From Buchnera aphidicola (Kaburagia rhusicola ensigallis) (lineage in GTDB: Bacteria; Pseudomonadota; Gammaproteobacteria; Enterobacterales; Enterobacteriaceae): a stretch of DNA of 64,000 nt. A program made the translations under genes and the position numbers. The notes under the pieces are model-generated. The model was given only the letters and a program-made list of their open reading frames with translations. It did no database searches and was not told the origin of the DNA. The stretch is taken from NCBI GenBank assembly GCA_039830025.1, contig CP140040.1, positions 396,001 through 460,000 on the forward strand, written 5' to 3'. Shown one piece after another: positions 11,383 to 22,074 of this stretch. Position 1 is the stretch's first letter. Each line of letters begins with the position of its first letter.

Positions 11383-11426
11383 GAGATTAACCTCACAATT
11401 TAAAACTATTGAATAAAATAAAATAT

Positions 11427-12053
11427 TTATTTTCTTCGTCCAGAAGCTATAATATATACTTCTTTAGAACGAGTTTGAGATGCATTTGGTTTAAAAATTT
11501 GTACTTTAAAAAATAAGACATGAATTTTTTCAATTAACGTACGAAATTGTTTTCCATAAAACGATTTCATTACCAACTTTCCATTATCGAATAATAACTG
11601 CGTAGAAATTTTTAACACCAATTGATTTAATTCTATAGAACGACAATGATCAATACAATAAAATCCGCTCATATTAGGGGCTATATCAGACATAATCAAA
11701 TCTATTTTCTTATCCTTTACATGGTTTAATAAAAAATTAAAAAACTTTGGATCTCTAATATCTCCTTGAATAAAAAAAACACCTCTAATTGGTAACATAG
11801 GTAATACATCACATGCTATAATAGACCCTCTTCTTCCTATTTGTTTTTTAGCATATTCAGACCAACTTCCAGGAGAAGACCCTAAATCCATCACAGTCAT
11901 ACCTTTTCTAAATAACTGAGTAACACTATGTATTTGATCTAACTTAAAATGTGACCTAGAACGAATATTATATTTCCAAGCTAAGTTAACGTATCGATCT
12001 TTATTATGTCGTTTTAACCATATTTTTGAACTCAAAGAACGAGTTTTTGACAT
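11427..12053 (-). CDS. rlmE: 23S rRNA (uridine(2552)-2'-O)-methyltransferase
   Basis: RlmE (FtsJ/RrmJ) methylates U2552 in the A-loop of 23S rRNA, a late step in 50S assembly. The 208-residue product has the SAM-binding motif [12 protein letters not shown], the catalytic region SDIAPNMSG and the C-terminal [14 protein letters not shown] start at ATG 12053 (MSKTRS), which matches the family length; the frame stays open 22 codons further upstream, but that extension is hydrophobic and unlike the family. It precedes ftsH as in E. coli; yhbY is absent. Confidence 0.95.
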   Translation of the reverse strand: MSKTRSLSSKIWLKRHNKDRYVNLAWKYNIRSRSHFKLDQIHSVTQLFRKGMTVMDLGSSPGSWSEYAKKQIGRRGSIIACDVLPMLPIRGVFFIQGDIRDPKFFNFLLNHVKDKKIDLIMSDIAPNMSGFYCIDHCRSIELNQLVLKISTQLLFDNGKLVMKSFYGKQFRTLIEKIHVLFFKVQIFKPNASQTRSKEVYIIASGRRK

Positions 12054-12348
12054 TAATAATACCACTTCTTGAATAAAATAATTAAAATACAAGTTTGAAT
12101 CAGTAATAATATACAGCAATAATTATAAAATATTTGTGTATTTTAAAATATTCCTATGTTTAAAAACATCAAATTTAATAAGAAAACTTTAAAAAATCGT
12201 ATATTATCACCACATTGATAATTCACTATATCTATTAATATTATATTACTTATTAAATTTATAAAAAAATAAATATATCCATATTATTTAAAAAATATAT
12301 AATGCAATCATAAACCATAAAATTTATTTTATACAATTCCATCGTTTA

Positions 12349-12828
12349 CTATATATATAGTATATTTAGAACTTCATATTTTACATTTCCAGATGGAGTT
12401 TCTATTATAGCAACATCATTATTTTTTTTTCCAATTAAACCTCTAGACATAGGGGAATTAATAGAAATTAAATTTAATCGAAAATTTGATTCATCATCAC
12501 CTACAATACGGTAAGTAAAAATTTTGTTAGTGTTAATATTACGTATAGTTACTGTAGATCCAAAAACTACAGTTCCATAATTTTTTATTTTAGTAATATC
12601 AATTATTTGTGCTTTAGATAACTTTAACTCAATATCTTTAATTTTTCCTTCGCAAAAACTTTGTTCTTCTTTAGCTGCAATGTATTCTGCATTTTCTTTC
12701 AAATCACCATGTTGCCTAGCTTCTATTATAGAAGCGATAATTTTAGGCCTTTTTATTTTTTTAAGTATTTCAAGTTCTCTACGAAGCTTTTCGGCACCTA
12801 ATAATGTCATTGGGATTTTATCGTTCAT
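12349..12828 (-). CDS. greA: Transcription elongation factor GreA
   Basis: GreA inserts a coiled coil into the RNA polymerase secondary channel and stimulates cleavage of backtracked RNA. The 159 residues include the N-terminal coiled coil (about 10-75) with the conserved acidic tip [10 protein letters not shown] and a C-terminal FKBP-like domain with [14 protein letters not shown] at 12828 is chosen because GAGGAG ends 5 nt before it; an in-frame GTG two codons earlier overlaps that site. It heads the minus-strand greA-rlmE-ftsH block, with about 295 nt of AT-rich spacer before rlmE. Confidence 0.96.
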   Translation of the reverse strand: MNDKIPMTLLGAEKLRRELEILKKIKRPKIIASIIEARQHGDLKENAEYIAAKEEQSFCEGKIKDIELKLSKAQIIDITKIKNYGTVVFGSTVTIRNINTNKIFTYRIVGDDESNFRLNLISINSPMSRGLIGKKNNDVAIIETPSGNVKYEVLNILYI

Positions 12829-13220
12829 ATTCACTCCTCATAAACATAACTCAAGTACAATATAGTAAAATATGTCGAAATAATAAAATATGTAATATAC
12901 TCATAAAAATATCCTAAAAAAACTAAATCATATATTTTTATAAAATTATTTAACAATCTATTAAAATGTTATATTTATATCAATCAGAAATATAACTAAA
13001 AATATAATATGCATTCACAAATTTCAGCTAAAAAAATATGACTACTATTCATGTCGCATATAAAATGACAATTACTTCTATAACATTGAAAATTAGCAGC
13101 TAAAAGTTACACTAACAACTTTAGTTATATACATATATTTATATGCCGTTTATAATAGTAAACGCATTCATAAAAAATATTCTGACATTATATAATATAC
13201 TTTCATTAGGATTACAACCA
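12829..13220. promoter_or_regulatory. Divergent spacer between greA and ibaG
   Basis: The 392 bases separate two diverging transcripts, so promoters for both must lie here. The sequence is too uniformly A+T-rich to pick -10/-35 boxes with confidence. No reading frame or stable hairpin stands out. Confidence 0.4.
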
Positions 13221-13469
13221 ATGATTACAGAGAAAATCAAACATTTACTCATTCAATCTCTATCATTACATCAGGTAAAAGTAACTGGAAATAATAACTA
13301 CATTGAAATAATAGCTATTGACGATGTATTTCACAATAAAAGCGAAGTAGAAAAACAAAAAATAATTTATTCTAAATTGATGAACTATATTATAGATAAA
13401 ACTATTCATTCTATTTCAATAAAAACATACTCTTTAAAAGAATGGAAAAAAATAAAAAATAATCCGTGA
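13221..13469 (+). CDS. ibaG: BolA-family protein IbaG (YrbA)
   Basis: IbaG is a small BolA/YrbA protein that binds glutaredoxin-type Fe-S carriers and is linked to iron-sulfur handling. The 82 residues match E. coli IbaG (84): LLIQSLSLHQVKVTGNNNYIEIIAI and KLMNYIIDKTIHSISIKTYSLKEW are the conserved BolA segments. ATG at 13221 is preceded by AGGA; an upstream in-frame ATG at 13143 would add 26 residues with no family counterpart. Its TGA overlaps the murA start (GTGA), implying translational coupling, and the ibaG-murA order is that of E. coli. Confidence 0.92.
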   Translation: MITEKIKHLLIQSLSLHQVKVTGNNNYIEIIAIDDVFHNKSEVEKQKIIYSKLMNYIIDKTIHSISIKTYSLKEWKKIKNNP

Positions 13470-14731
13470 AAAACGAAAAATGTTATATAACCGGGCCTAC
13501 TCACCTTTCTGGCGATATAAAAATATCCGGTTCAAAAAATTCTGCTTTACCTATAATGATAACATCAATATTGTCTGAAAAACCAATAGAATTACATAAT
13601 GTTCCGATGCTTCAAGACACTAAAAATATAATAAAAATATTAACTAAATTAAAAGTTAAAATAAAAGTTAAAAAAACAATATATATAGATTCTAGTGACA
13701 TTAAAAATTGTACCATACCTAACGATATGACAAAAAAAACGCGTGCTTCAATTTGGATTTTAGGACCTTTATTAGCAAGATTTAATTATGCGAAAATATC
13801 TTTTCCAGGAGGATGCAAAATAGGAAGTAGAAAAATTGATTTACATATATTTGGACTTACTCGATTAGGAGCTAGTATCACTATACATGATAATCACATT
13901 ATCGGATCAGTAATGAAAAAGTTAAAAGGAACTAACATTGTATTATCTAAAAAAAGTGTAGGAGCAACTATTACTATTATGAGCACAGCTGCTGTAGCTA
14001 TAGGAATTACTACAATATCTAACGCTGCGCAAGAACCTGAGATCATTGATGTTGCTAATTTTCTTAACAGCTTAGGAGCCAAAATTTTTGGAGCCGGAAG
14101 TAAAAAAATTGTCATCCAAGGAGTAAATAAACTACATGGAAGCATATATAAAATTATACCAGATAGAATTGAAACAGGCACTTTTTTAATAGCAGCAGCA
14201 ATATCTAATGGACATATTGTTTGCCATAATACTCAACCAAAAATGTTAACATCTGTTCTACAAAAATTAACTAAAGCAGGAGCAAAAATAGAAATAGGAA
14301 ATGATTGGATTAGTCTTAATATGAATAATATTCGTCCTACAGCAACTAATATTATAACCTCTCCATATCCAGGATTTCCAACTGATCTACAAGCACAATT
14401 TACACTATTAAATTTAATATCAAATGGAACAAGCATAGTTACTGAAACAATATTTGAAAATCGCTTTATACACATACCTGAATTAAAAAAAATGGGAGCA
14501 ATGGCAATAATAAGAAAACGTTCAGTTTTTTGTTATGGAGTTAAGAAATTAAATTCAGCTAAGATAACTGCATTAGACTTAAGGGGGTCAGCTAGTTTGA
14601 TATTAGCTGGATGCATTGCGTATGGACAAACAATTATCGCAAATTCTCATTTCGTTACCAGAGGATATGAAAATTTTTATAAAAAGCTTAACACCATAGG
14701 AGCTAAAATTAAAATAAATAAATCTATTTAA
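13466..14731 (+). CDS. murA: UDP-N-acetylglucosamine 1-carboxyvinyltransferase
   Basis: MurA transfers enolpyruvate from PEP to UDP-GlcNAc, the first committed step of peptidoglycan synthesis. The product has 421 residues (E. coli 419). The catalytic cysteine is Cys117 in FPGGCKIG, the residue fosfomycin modifies in the family. SGSKNSALPI, DRIETGTFL and DLRGSASLILAG are intact. The start is GTG, overlapping the ibaG stop by 4 nt. About 250 nt of non-coding sequence separates it from rplU. Confidence 0.97.
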   Translation: MKNEKCYITGPTHLSGDIKISGSKNSALPIMITSILSEKPIELHNVPMLQDTKNIIKILTKLKVKIKVKKTIYIDSSDIKNCTIPNDMTKKTRASIWILGPLLARFNYAKISFPGGCKIGSRKIDLHIFGLTRLGASITIHDNHIIGSVMKKLKGTNIVLSKKSVGATITIMSTAAVAIGITTISNAAQEPEIIDVANFLNSLGAKIFGAGSKKIVIQGVNKLHGSIYKIIPDRIETGTFLIAAAISNGHIVCHNTQPKMLTSVLQKLTKAGAKIEIGNDWISLNMNNIRPTATNIITSPYPGFPTDLQAQFTLLNLISNGTSIVTETIFENRFIHIPELKKMGAMAIIRKRSVFCYGVKKLNSAKITALDLRGSASLILAGCIAYGQTIIANSHFVTRGYENFYKKLNTIGAKIKINKSI

Positions 14732-14980
14732 CACAAATTTTGAAACTTTTAAAAAATTTTCTATATACATTATATGTTTATTTCAATTCAAAACATTAAA
14801 CTCAGCACATTAAAATAATTTTTAGAAAAAATACTCAGCATTGCATAAAATTTGTTTAATTATAATGTTCTATTATAAAAACTACTAACACAATGAACGC
14901 ATTACTTACTGAATATTTTTTAATAATATAAAAAATTCAACTTAAAAAATCAAAAAACAACTATAATATGGAACAAAATT

Positions 14981-15295
14981 ATGTACGCAATTTTTATCAA
15001 TGGCGGCAAACAATATAAAGCTAAAAAAGGGCAAACAATTAGGTTAGAAAAATTACACCACTCAATTGGAGACAATATACAATTTGAAAAAATTTTAATG
15101 ATTTCAGATAAAAATGAAGTAATAATAGGAAAACCTCTATTATTAGATAGCTTTATATCGGCTAATGTTATAAAACATGGACGTAACAAAAAAATTAATA
15201 TAATTAAATTTAATCGTAGAAAACATCATAAAAAAAACCAAGGTCATCGCCAACATTTCACTGAAATTTTAATTACAAATATTCACAAACATTAA
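14981..15295 (+). CDS. rplU: 50S ribosomal protein L21
   Basis: L21 binds 23S rRNA with L20. The 104 residues match E. coli L21 (103) throughout: MYAIFINGGKQYKA at the N-terminus, GQTIRLEKL, and the basic C-terminal FNRRKHHKKNQGHRQHFTE. It leads the rplU-rpmA pair, 11 nt from rpmA, with obgE following, the standard order. Confidence 0.97.
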   Translation: MYAIFINGGKQYKAKKGQTIRLEKLHHSIGDNIQFEKILMISDKNEVIIGKPLLLDSFISANVIKHGRNKKINIIKFNRRKHHKKNQGHRQHFTEILITNIHKH

Positions 15296-15306
15296 GGAAT
15301 TAATAA

Positions 15307-15564
15307 ATGGCTCATAAAAAAGCAGGAGGGTCAACCAGAAACGGAAGAGACTCACATGCCAAAAGATTAGGAATAAAACGTTTTGGAGGAGAATTAGTAC
15401 TTTCAGGAAGTATTATTGTTCGTCAAAAAGGTACAAAATTTCATGCAGGCACAAACGTAGGATGTGGAAAAGACCATACATTATTTGCTACTACTAAAGG
15501 AAAAATAAAATTTACAAAAAAAGGATTAAAAAATAAAACATATGTAAATGTCATTGCGCAATAA
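15307..15564 (+). CDS. rpmA: 50S ribosomal protein L27
   Basis: L27 reaches into the peptidyl-transferase centre with its N-terminal arm, seen here as [16 protein letters not shown]. The 85 residues equal E. coli L27, with [17 protein letters not shown] in the globular part. AAGGA lies about 10 nt upstream of the ATG. It is followed by the strong hairpin at 15574. Confidence 0.98.
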   Translation: MAHKKAGGSTRNGRDSHAKRLGIKRFGGELVLSGSIIVRQKGTKFHAGTNVGCGKDHTLFATTKGKIKFTKKGLKNKTYVNVIAQ

Positions 15565-15573
15565 CACTAATAT

Positions 15574-15637
15574 TTTCATTTTGTACATAAATAAAAATCT
15601 CCTTATATAAGTATTTTTATTTATGTACAAAATGAAA
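15574..15637 (+). terminator. 25-bp perfect stem-loop after rpmA
   Basis: 15574-15598 is the exact reverse complement of 15613-15637, with a 14-nt loop. It begins 10 nt after the rpmA stop, so it should end or attenuate the rplU-rpmA transcript before obgE. The stem is nearly all A/T and relies on length for stability. Confidence 0.75.
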
Positions 15638-15668
15638 CTGTATGTAAATTAATCCAAAAATAAAATAA

Positions 15669-16757
<1,089 letters not shown>

Positions 16758-16937
16758 TATAAAGTAAAAAATAAAAAATTGTATGCAACTTCTATATAGA
16801 AAATTTAAGATGAAACATAATTAATAATTGTGCTAATATTAAAATTTTAAAACTAAATAAAATATAACTATTAATATATCTAAAAATATAGAAATTCTAC
16901 TTTTTCATTCAACATTATCTCATCAAATAAAAATTTA

Positions 16938-16953
16938 CCCGGTTTATTCCGGG
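16938..16953 (-). terminator. GC-rich terminator of rplM-rpsI
   Basis: On the minus strand CCCGG-AATAAA-CCGGG forms a 5-bp G/C stem (6 bp with a G-U pair) and is followed by TAAATTTTTATTTG. It starts 38 nt beyond the rpsI stop. An all-G/C stem is rare in this sequence, which supports a selected terminator. Confidence 0.75.
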
Positions 16954-16990
16954 CACTAAATCTAAAGTTTAAAAATAGATTTTATTAAAA

Positions 16991-17383
16991 TTAACGTTTA
17001 GAAAACTGAGGTCGTTTCCGCGCTTTTCTAAAACCTACTTTTTTTCTTTCTACTTGACGAGAATCTCGAGTTACAAAACCTGATTTCCTTAACGTATTTC
17101 GAAAAGACGAATCATACTCTATTAATGCACGAGTAATTCCATGACGAATCGCACCAGCTTGTCCTGAAGTTCCACCGCCTTTAACAGTAATATACAAATC
17201 GCATTTATTTAGCATATTAACTAATTCCAAAGGCTGCTTTATTATCATTAAAGTAGTTTTACATCCAAAATATTTTTCTAATGAACGATTATTAACTGTA
17301 ATCTCTCCTTTTCCAGATTTTAGAAAAACTCGAGCAGAAGAACTTTTCCTACGACCAGTTCCATAATTATATACTGTATTCAT
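16991..17383 (-). CDS. rpsI: 30S ribosomal protein S9
   Basis: S9 sits in the 30S head and its C-terminal tail contacts P-site tRNA. The 130 residues equal E. coli S9 in length; [31 protein letters not shown] and the tail ending PQFSKR are conserved, including the terminal Lys-Arg. It is 15 nt downstream of rplM and shares its transcript. Confidence 0.98.
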   Translation of the reverse strand: MNTVYNYGTGRRKSSSARVFLKSGKGEITVNNRSLEKYFGCKTTLMIIKQPLELVNMLNKCDLYITVKGGGTSGQAGAIRHGITRALIEYDSSFRNTLRKSGFVTRDSRQVERKKVGFRKARKRPQFSKR

Positions 17384-17398
17384 TATTTATATTCTCAA

Positions 17399-17827
17399 TT
17401 AAATAACCAACATTGTTGGATTTTGTGCTATATGACTATGATACTTCGTAGAATATACTTTAAGTTTTTTAAACATATCTCGACCAAGAGGTCCTTTTGG
17501 AAGCATGCCTTTTACTGCAGTTTCAATAACTCTAGTAGGAAAACGAGATATCATTTCCTTAAATGTTATTTTTTTAATACCTCCTATGTATCCAGTATGA
17601 TGATAATAAATTTTATCAGTATATTTTTTACCTGTTACTTTTATTTTACTAGCATTAATAACGATCAAATAATCACCAACATCTACATGAGGAGTATATT
17701 CTACTTTATGTTTTCCGCGCAATCGAAGCGCAATAGCAGAAGCTAATCTTCCTAAAATACATCCTTCAGCATCAATGCAATACCATGATCGCTCTATTTC
17801 ATGTTTTTTAGCAGAAAAACTTTTCAT
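17399..17827 (-). CDS. rplM: 50S ribosomal protein L13
   Basis: L13 is an early-assembly 23S rRNA-binding protein. The 142 residues equal E. coli L13; [39 protein letters not shown] and [12 protein letters not shown] are the family signatures. It is the first gene of the rplM-rpsI operon. Confidence 0.98.
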   Translation of the reverse strand: MKSFSAKKHEIERSWYCIDAEGCILGRLASAIALRLRGKHKVEYTPHVDVGDYLIVINASKIKVTGKKYTDKIYYHHTGYIGGIKKITFKEMISRFPTRVIETAVKGMLPKGPLGRDMFKKLKVYSTKYHSHIAQNPTMLVI

Positions 17828-18329
17828 ATTACATTGTCCATATACAATTAAATTTTTTATTATAAAAAATTTATAATATAAATACTATCTTAATTAATAG
17901 TAATTTAATAATATTAAAATATTAACCAAAACTTTTATAATAAAAAATGATTTAATACGATTTTTTTATAAATAATTTATATATAAATTACTAAAATACT
18001 TATTCAACATGAAATTAACACTTTCGAAAAATAATTAAAATTTTTAAGTATTACAAATAAAAATTAAAAAGTTAACATCTAAAATGCTTAAACATAATGA
18101 AAACGTTATGTGAATATATTTCTCTACCTTGAATTTATAATACTTATCAGGCAATATTGCACGATAAAAACTTCAATTGATTTATACTCATATAATTAAA
18201 TTTAAAATGCTATTATTCTTAAATAAGAACGTAATTTCAACATAGAATATTATTATAAATTTCAACAAAAACACAAAAAAATAATTTTTTAAAATTATAC
18301 ATTAAATTCAGATAGAAAGGTAGTACAAT
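17828..18329. other. Spacer between diverging rplM and pheA
   Basis: These 502 bases must hold promoters for both genes. I looked for a pheL-type leader peptide with a run of Phe codons plus an attenuator hairpin and found neither, so phenylalanine attenuation of pheA appears to be gone. Nothing else is recognisable. Confidence 0.5.
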
Positions 18330-19472
18330 ATGACGTCTATGAGTGCTTTACTAGCCTTACGCAATATTATTAATACTGTAGATAAAAATTTAATTACTTT
18401 ACTCGCTAAAAGAAAAAAAATAGCAATACAAATAGCGGAAATAAAAGCTAAAAAAAACTATCCGATAAAAGATATAGAAAGAGAACAATCATTGCTAAAT
18501 GATCTTATTGCGTTTGGAAAAATAAACAACCTTGATAAAAAATATATTTATAATTTATTTAGTATTATCATTAACAATTCAATTATAACTCAAAATAATT
18601 GGATAAAAAATAACCATTACCAAAACGAAAAATTAAAAAGTTTTTCTTTTCTTGGTGACTTCGGATCATATTCTTATGAAGCTACTCAAAAATACGCTAA
18701 AAAATATTACCAATTTTTTAAAAAAAACTATTGCAATAATTTTCAAGAAATCATCAACCACGTAGAACAAAATAAATCTGATTATGCAGTACTACCCATT
18801 GAAAATAATACCTCTGGATCAATTCATGAAACATATACTATTTTAATACACACTCAATTATCAATAATTGGAGAAATTAATATTCCTATCAATCACTGTT
18901 TACTATCTCAGCAAGAAACTCAATTCGTTAACATTAAAACAATTTATAGTCATAAACAACCATTTATACAATGCAACAAATTTATTAAACATTTTCCTGA
19001 TTGGAAACTAAAATATACCGATAGTACAACTGACGCAATGAAAACAGTATCTAATGATACTAATTTCAGATCTGCCGCATTAGGAAATGAAAAATGTAAG
19101 AAAAAATATCAATTAAAAGTGATATCTAGAAATATTTCTGATTTAAAAAATAATGCAACTCGATTTATAATATTAAGAAAAAAAAACAAAGATGTGCCAA
19201 CGAATATACCATCTATAACAACAATTATGATATCAATCAAAAATAATAATCACCTAATTGAAGAAATAGTTCAAATACTCAAAAAATACAATTTAAAAAT
19301 TAGGCAACTAAAATCTCATATTCTTTCTAAAACATCATCAGATGTAATAATATTTATTGATATTAAAAATCATATTAGCACTAATCAAATGAAAAAAACT
19401 CTTTACGAATTAAAAAACATTACTTCAGTTAAAACATTAGGATGTTATCCAGCAGATAAATATCCTTTATAA
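18330..19472 (+). CDS. pheA: Bifunctional chorismate mutase/prephenate dehydratase (P-protein)
   Basis: PheA makes phenylpyruvate from chorismate via prephenate, the committed branch to phenylalanine. The product has 380 residues (E. coli 386). Chorismate mutase residues 1-90 keep Arg11, Arg28, Lys39, Asp48, Arg51, Glu52, Ser84 and Gln88. The dehydratase domain (about 105-285) keeps the T277-R278-F279 motif. In the C-terminal ACT domain the two Phe-binding motifs of E. coli are altered: GALV is NHLI (307-310) and ESRP is KSHI (328-331). That suggests an enzyme insensitive to feedback, which would fit amino-acid supply to a host. A ribosome-binding GAAAGG precedes the ATG. Confidence 0.97.
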   Translation: MTSMSALLALRNIINTVDKNLITLLAKRKKIAIQIAEIKAKKNYPIKDIEREQSLLNDLIAFGKINNLDKKYIYNLFSIIINNSIITQNNWIKNNHYQNEKLKSFSFLGDFGSYSYEATQKYAKKYYQFFKKNYCNNFQEIINHVEQNKSDYAVLPIENNTSGSIHETYTILIHTQLSIIGEINIPINHCLLSQQETQFVNIKTIYSHKQPFIQCNKFIKHFPDWKLKYTDSTTDAMKTVSNDTNFRSAALGNEKCKKKYQLKVISRNISDLKNNATRFIILRKKNKDVPTNIPSITTIMISIKNNNHLIEEIVQILKKYNLKIRQLKSHILSKTSSDVIIFIDIKNHISTNQMKKTLYELKNITSVKTLGCYPADKYPL

Positions 19473-19828
19473 TTCTATAAGTTACCATAATCTTTAATAC
19501 AGCTCTATTTAATCCACATAGGAAAATAGAGCATTATACTTTGGTTCTTTTAAAAAAATGTTCTAAAACAATATTTATAAAATTCAAATAAAATACATAC
19601 GTTATTATGAAATAAAAAACTAAAAACATGTTATTTATACTATTTTTATATTCAATTCATATTATAAATAATGATATTATATTAATTTATGATTGATGCT
19701 AAAATTAAAATATACGCAATCTAATTACGCAATTAAATTTCAAAGTTATATTTAAAATACCAAAAATAAATCTAATTCTTCTAAAAAACTTACTAAAATA
19801 ATTTTTAATTAACTATAGAGTAAAAGTT
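19473..19828. other. pheA-ffh spacer
   Basis: These 356 bases are AT-rich and hold no gene. The only feature is the pheA terminator hairpin at 19502-19532; a promoter for ffh is expected in the rest but cannot be located with confidence. Confidence 0.6.
19502..19532 (+). terminator. Terminator of pheA
   Basis: GCTCTATTT (19502-19510) pairs with AAATAGAGC (19524-19532) around a 13-nt loop, 30 nt past the pheA stop, and a T-rich tract follows. The base of the stem is the most GC-rich part. Confidence 0.7.
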
Positions 19829-21190
19829 ATGTTTAACAATTTAACCGATAAATTTTTAAAAATTTTTAATAAACTTTCTAACAGAGGAAGATTAACTGAA
19901 AATAATATAAAAGAAACTTTAAGAGAAGTAAGAAAAACTTTGCTAGAAGCAGATGTTGCATTATCAGTAGTACGAAGTTTTATAGATTCTGTATCAAAGA
20001 GCGCTATTGGTAGTAATATCAATAAAAGTTTCACTCCTGGACAAGAACTAATAAAAATAGTAAAAGAAAAATTAACGAAAATATTAGGAAAAGGAAACAA
20101 TGATTTAAATTTATCAAAACAAGTCCCAACGGTAATAATGGTAATTGGACTACAAGGACAAGGAAAAACAACAAGTATAACAAAGTTAGGAAAAATGATA
20201 CAAGACACCTATAAGAAAAAAATTTTAGCAGTATCTACAGACATATATAGACCTGCAGCCATAAAACAATTAGAACTATTATCGAAAAAAGCAAAAATTG
20301 ATTTCTACCCTTCAAATACCAATCAAAATCCAATAATAATAGCTAAAGAAGCGTTAAAATTCGCTAAATTAAAATTGTATGATACATTATTAATTGATAC
20401 TGCTGGGAGATTGCATATTGACGAATATATGATGAATGAAATTTCAAATATATATGAAGAAACGAAACCTATAGAAACTCTACTAGTTATTGATGCTATG
20501 ATAGGTCAAGATGCAGTAAATATTGCTCATAAATTTAGTAATAATATACCTATTACCGGATTTATTATAACTAAAACAGATAGTGATGCCAGAGCAGGCA
20601 TTATACTCTCAATGAAATATATTACACAAAAACCAATTAAATTCATAAGTACTGGAGAAAAATTGAATGAATTTGAAGTATTTCATTCCAATAGAGTTGT
20701 AAACCGAATTCTCGGAATGGGTGATGTTTTATCTATTATAGAAAATATTGAAAAAAAAATTAATAAAAAAAACATTAAAAAATTAACTTATACAATAAAA
20801 AGTCGAGAAAAATTTGATTACCACGATTTATTAATACAAATAAAACAAATTAAAAAACTGGGAAATATCACTACAATATTAGGAAAATTACCAAAAAAAA
20901 CGAAAATATTTAATTCCATTCACAATAATATAAATGAAAAACTATTATTACAAATGGAAACTATAATATATTCTATGACTTCAAAAGAAAAAAAACAACC
21001 AGAACTTATAAAAGGATCAAGAAAACGTCGAATTGCAAAAGGATCAGGGTTATCAATACAGGAAATAAATTTGCTATTAAAACAATTTAATAACATAAAA
21101 AAAATAATACAAATGATCAAAAAAGGTGGAATAAATAAAATGATGAGAGGAATAAGTAGCATAATAAACAATACATCTTTAAAATCATAA
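19829..21190 (+). CDS. ffh: Signal recognition particle protein Ffh
   Basis: Ffh binds 4.5S RNA and signal sequences of nascent inner-membrane proteins and delivers them to FtsY. It has 453 residues, the E. coli length. The order is the N domain (about 1-90), then the G domain with GLQGQGKTTS near 107, DTAGR and TKTDSDARAG, then the M domain from about 300. The M domain carries the 4.5S RNA-binding segment GSRKRRIAKGSG. The methionine-rich finger is shortened in Met content but recognisable. It stands alone, about 70 nt ahead of rpsP. Confidence 0.97.
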   Translation: MFNNLTDKFLKIFNKLSNRGRLTENNIKETLREVRKTLLEADVALSVVRSFIDSVSKSAIGSNINKSFTPGQELIKIVKEKLTKILGKGNNDLNLSKQVPTVIMVIGLQGQGKTTSITKLGKMIQDTYKKKILAVSTDIYRPAAIKQLELLSKKAKIDFYPSNTNQNPIIIAKEALKFAKLKLYDTLLIDTAGRLHIDEYMMNEISNIYEETKPIETLLVIDAMIGQDAVNIAHKFSNNIPITGFIITKTDSDARAGIILSMKYITQKPIKFISTGEKLNEFEVFHSNRVVNRILGMGDVLSIIENIEKKINKKNIKKLTYTIKSREKFDYHDLLIQIKQIKKLGNITTILGKLPKKTKIFNSIHNNINEKLLLQMETIIYSMTSKEKKQPELIKGSRKRRIAKGSGLSIQEINLLLKQFNNIKKIIQMIKKGGINKMMRGISSIINNTSLKS

Positions 21191-21259
21191 ACTATTTTTA
21201 TAAAATAATTTTTTAAGTTATACTATTTAAAAAAGTACAATTACTAAAAGGTAAGTATT

Positions 21260-21523
21260 ATGGTAAAAATTCGTTTGTCAAGAGTAGGAGTTAAAAAACG
21301 CCCATTTTATCAAGTTATTATCGCTGATAGCCGATGTCCTAGAAATGGAAGATTTATTGAAAAAGTAGGATTTTTTAATCCAATACCATCACAAAATCCT
21401 AGTAATGATATTTATATAAATTATACTAGAATAAAATATTGGATAAAAAATGGAGCGTTAATGTCTAGTAGAGTCAAGCACTTAATTAAAAATTTTTCTA
21501 AAATAAAAAATAAAAAGGTGTAA
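21260..21523 (+). CDS. rpsP: 30S ribosomal protein S16
   Basis: S16 is needed for 30S assembly. The 87 residues (E. coli 82) begin [25 protein letters not shown] with the typical [15 protein letters not shown] segment; the C-terminus is a short lysine-rich tail unlike E. coli. It heads the rpsP-rimM-trmD-rplS operon, and its GTG TAA end carries the AGGTG that would serve as ribosome-binding site for rimM. Confidence 0.97.
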   Translation: MVKIRLSRVGVKKRPFYQVIIADSRCPRNGRFIEKVGFFNPIPSQNPSNDIYINYTRIKYWIKNGALMSSRVKHLIKNFSKIKNKKV

Positions 21524-21526
21524 TCT

Positions 21527-22074
21527 ATTATAAAAATTAAAAAACAACATTCTAAACATTTAATTATTGCTAAATTTGGAATTCCTCATGGTATATTAGG
21601 ATGGATTCGTATATTTTCGTTTACAGAAAAAAAACAAAACATTTTCAATTATCATCCTTGGCACATTCAAAATAATACCAAGAAAACAACTATTGATGTT
21701 CAAAGTTGGAAAGATAAAAAAAAATACTTCATCGTAAAGATAAAAAATATTATTGATCGTTCTTCAGCTCAAAAACTAACTAATAGTTACATAATCATTA
21801 ACGAAAATAAATTACCGCCGTTAAAAAACGATGATTATTATTGGAAAGATATAATAAATTGTACCGTATTCGATATAAAAAAAAAATACTAGGAAAAGTA
21901 ACAGATTTAATTGCAACATCATCAAATGATGTCCTCGTTGTTAATAAAATAATATCAAAATCAAATCATATCCAAAAAAACATGTTAATACCTTTTATTA
22001 ATAAAACAGTTATTAAAAAAGTTGACATTACTAAAAAAATAATTATAGTAGATTGGGAATATACTTTTGAATAA
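21527..22074 (+). pseudogene. rimM: rimM, 16S rRNA processing protein, with a -1 frame break at an A10 tract
   Basis: RimM assists 30S head assembly with S19. Two frames together give the whole protein. Frame one runs from about 21527 to a TAG at 21890, with AKFGIPHGILGWIRI, NYHPWHIQ and PPLKNDDYYWKD. The second, from the A run onward, gives ILGKVTDLIATSSNDVLVV, IPFINKTVIKKVDI and IVDWEY. The break is at ten A residues, 21877-21886; one more A restores 182 codons, the E. coli length. No ATG, GTG or TTG exists in frame; ATT at 21527, 6 nt after AGGTG, is the likeliest start. Transcriptional slippage at poly(A) could rescue it, as reported for other Buchnera genes. Confidence 0.9.

Noticed and set aside
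13143-13220. N-terminal extension of ibaG by 26 residues.
   Set aside because: No conservation with the BolA/YrbA family, and the ATG at 13221 has AGGA upstream.
17828-18329. Possible pheL leader peptide and attenuator ahead of pheA.
   Set aside because: No short frame with Phe codons and no terminator/antiterminator pair; the one nine-codon frame has no Phe.
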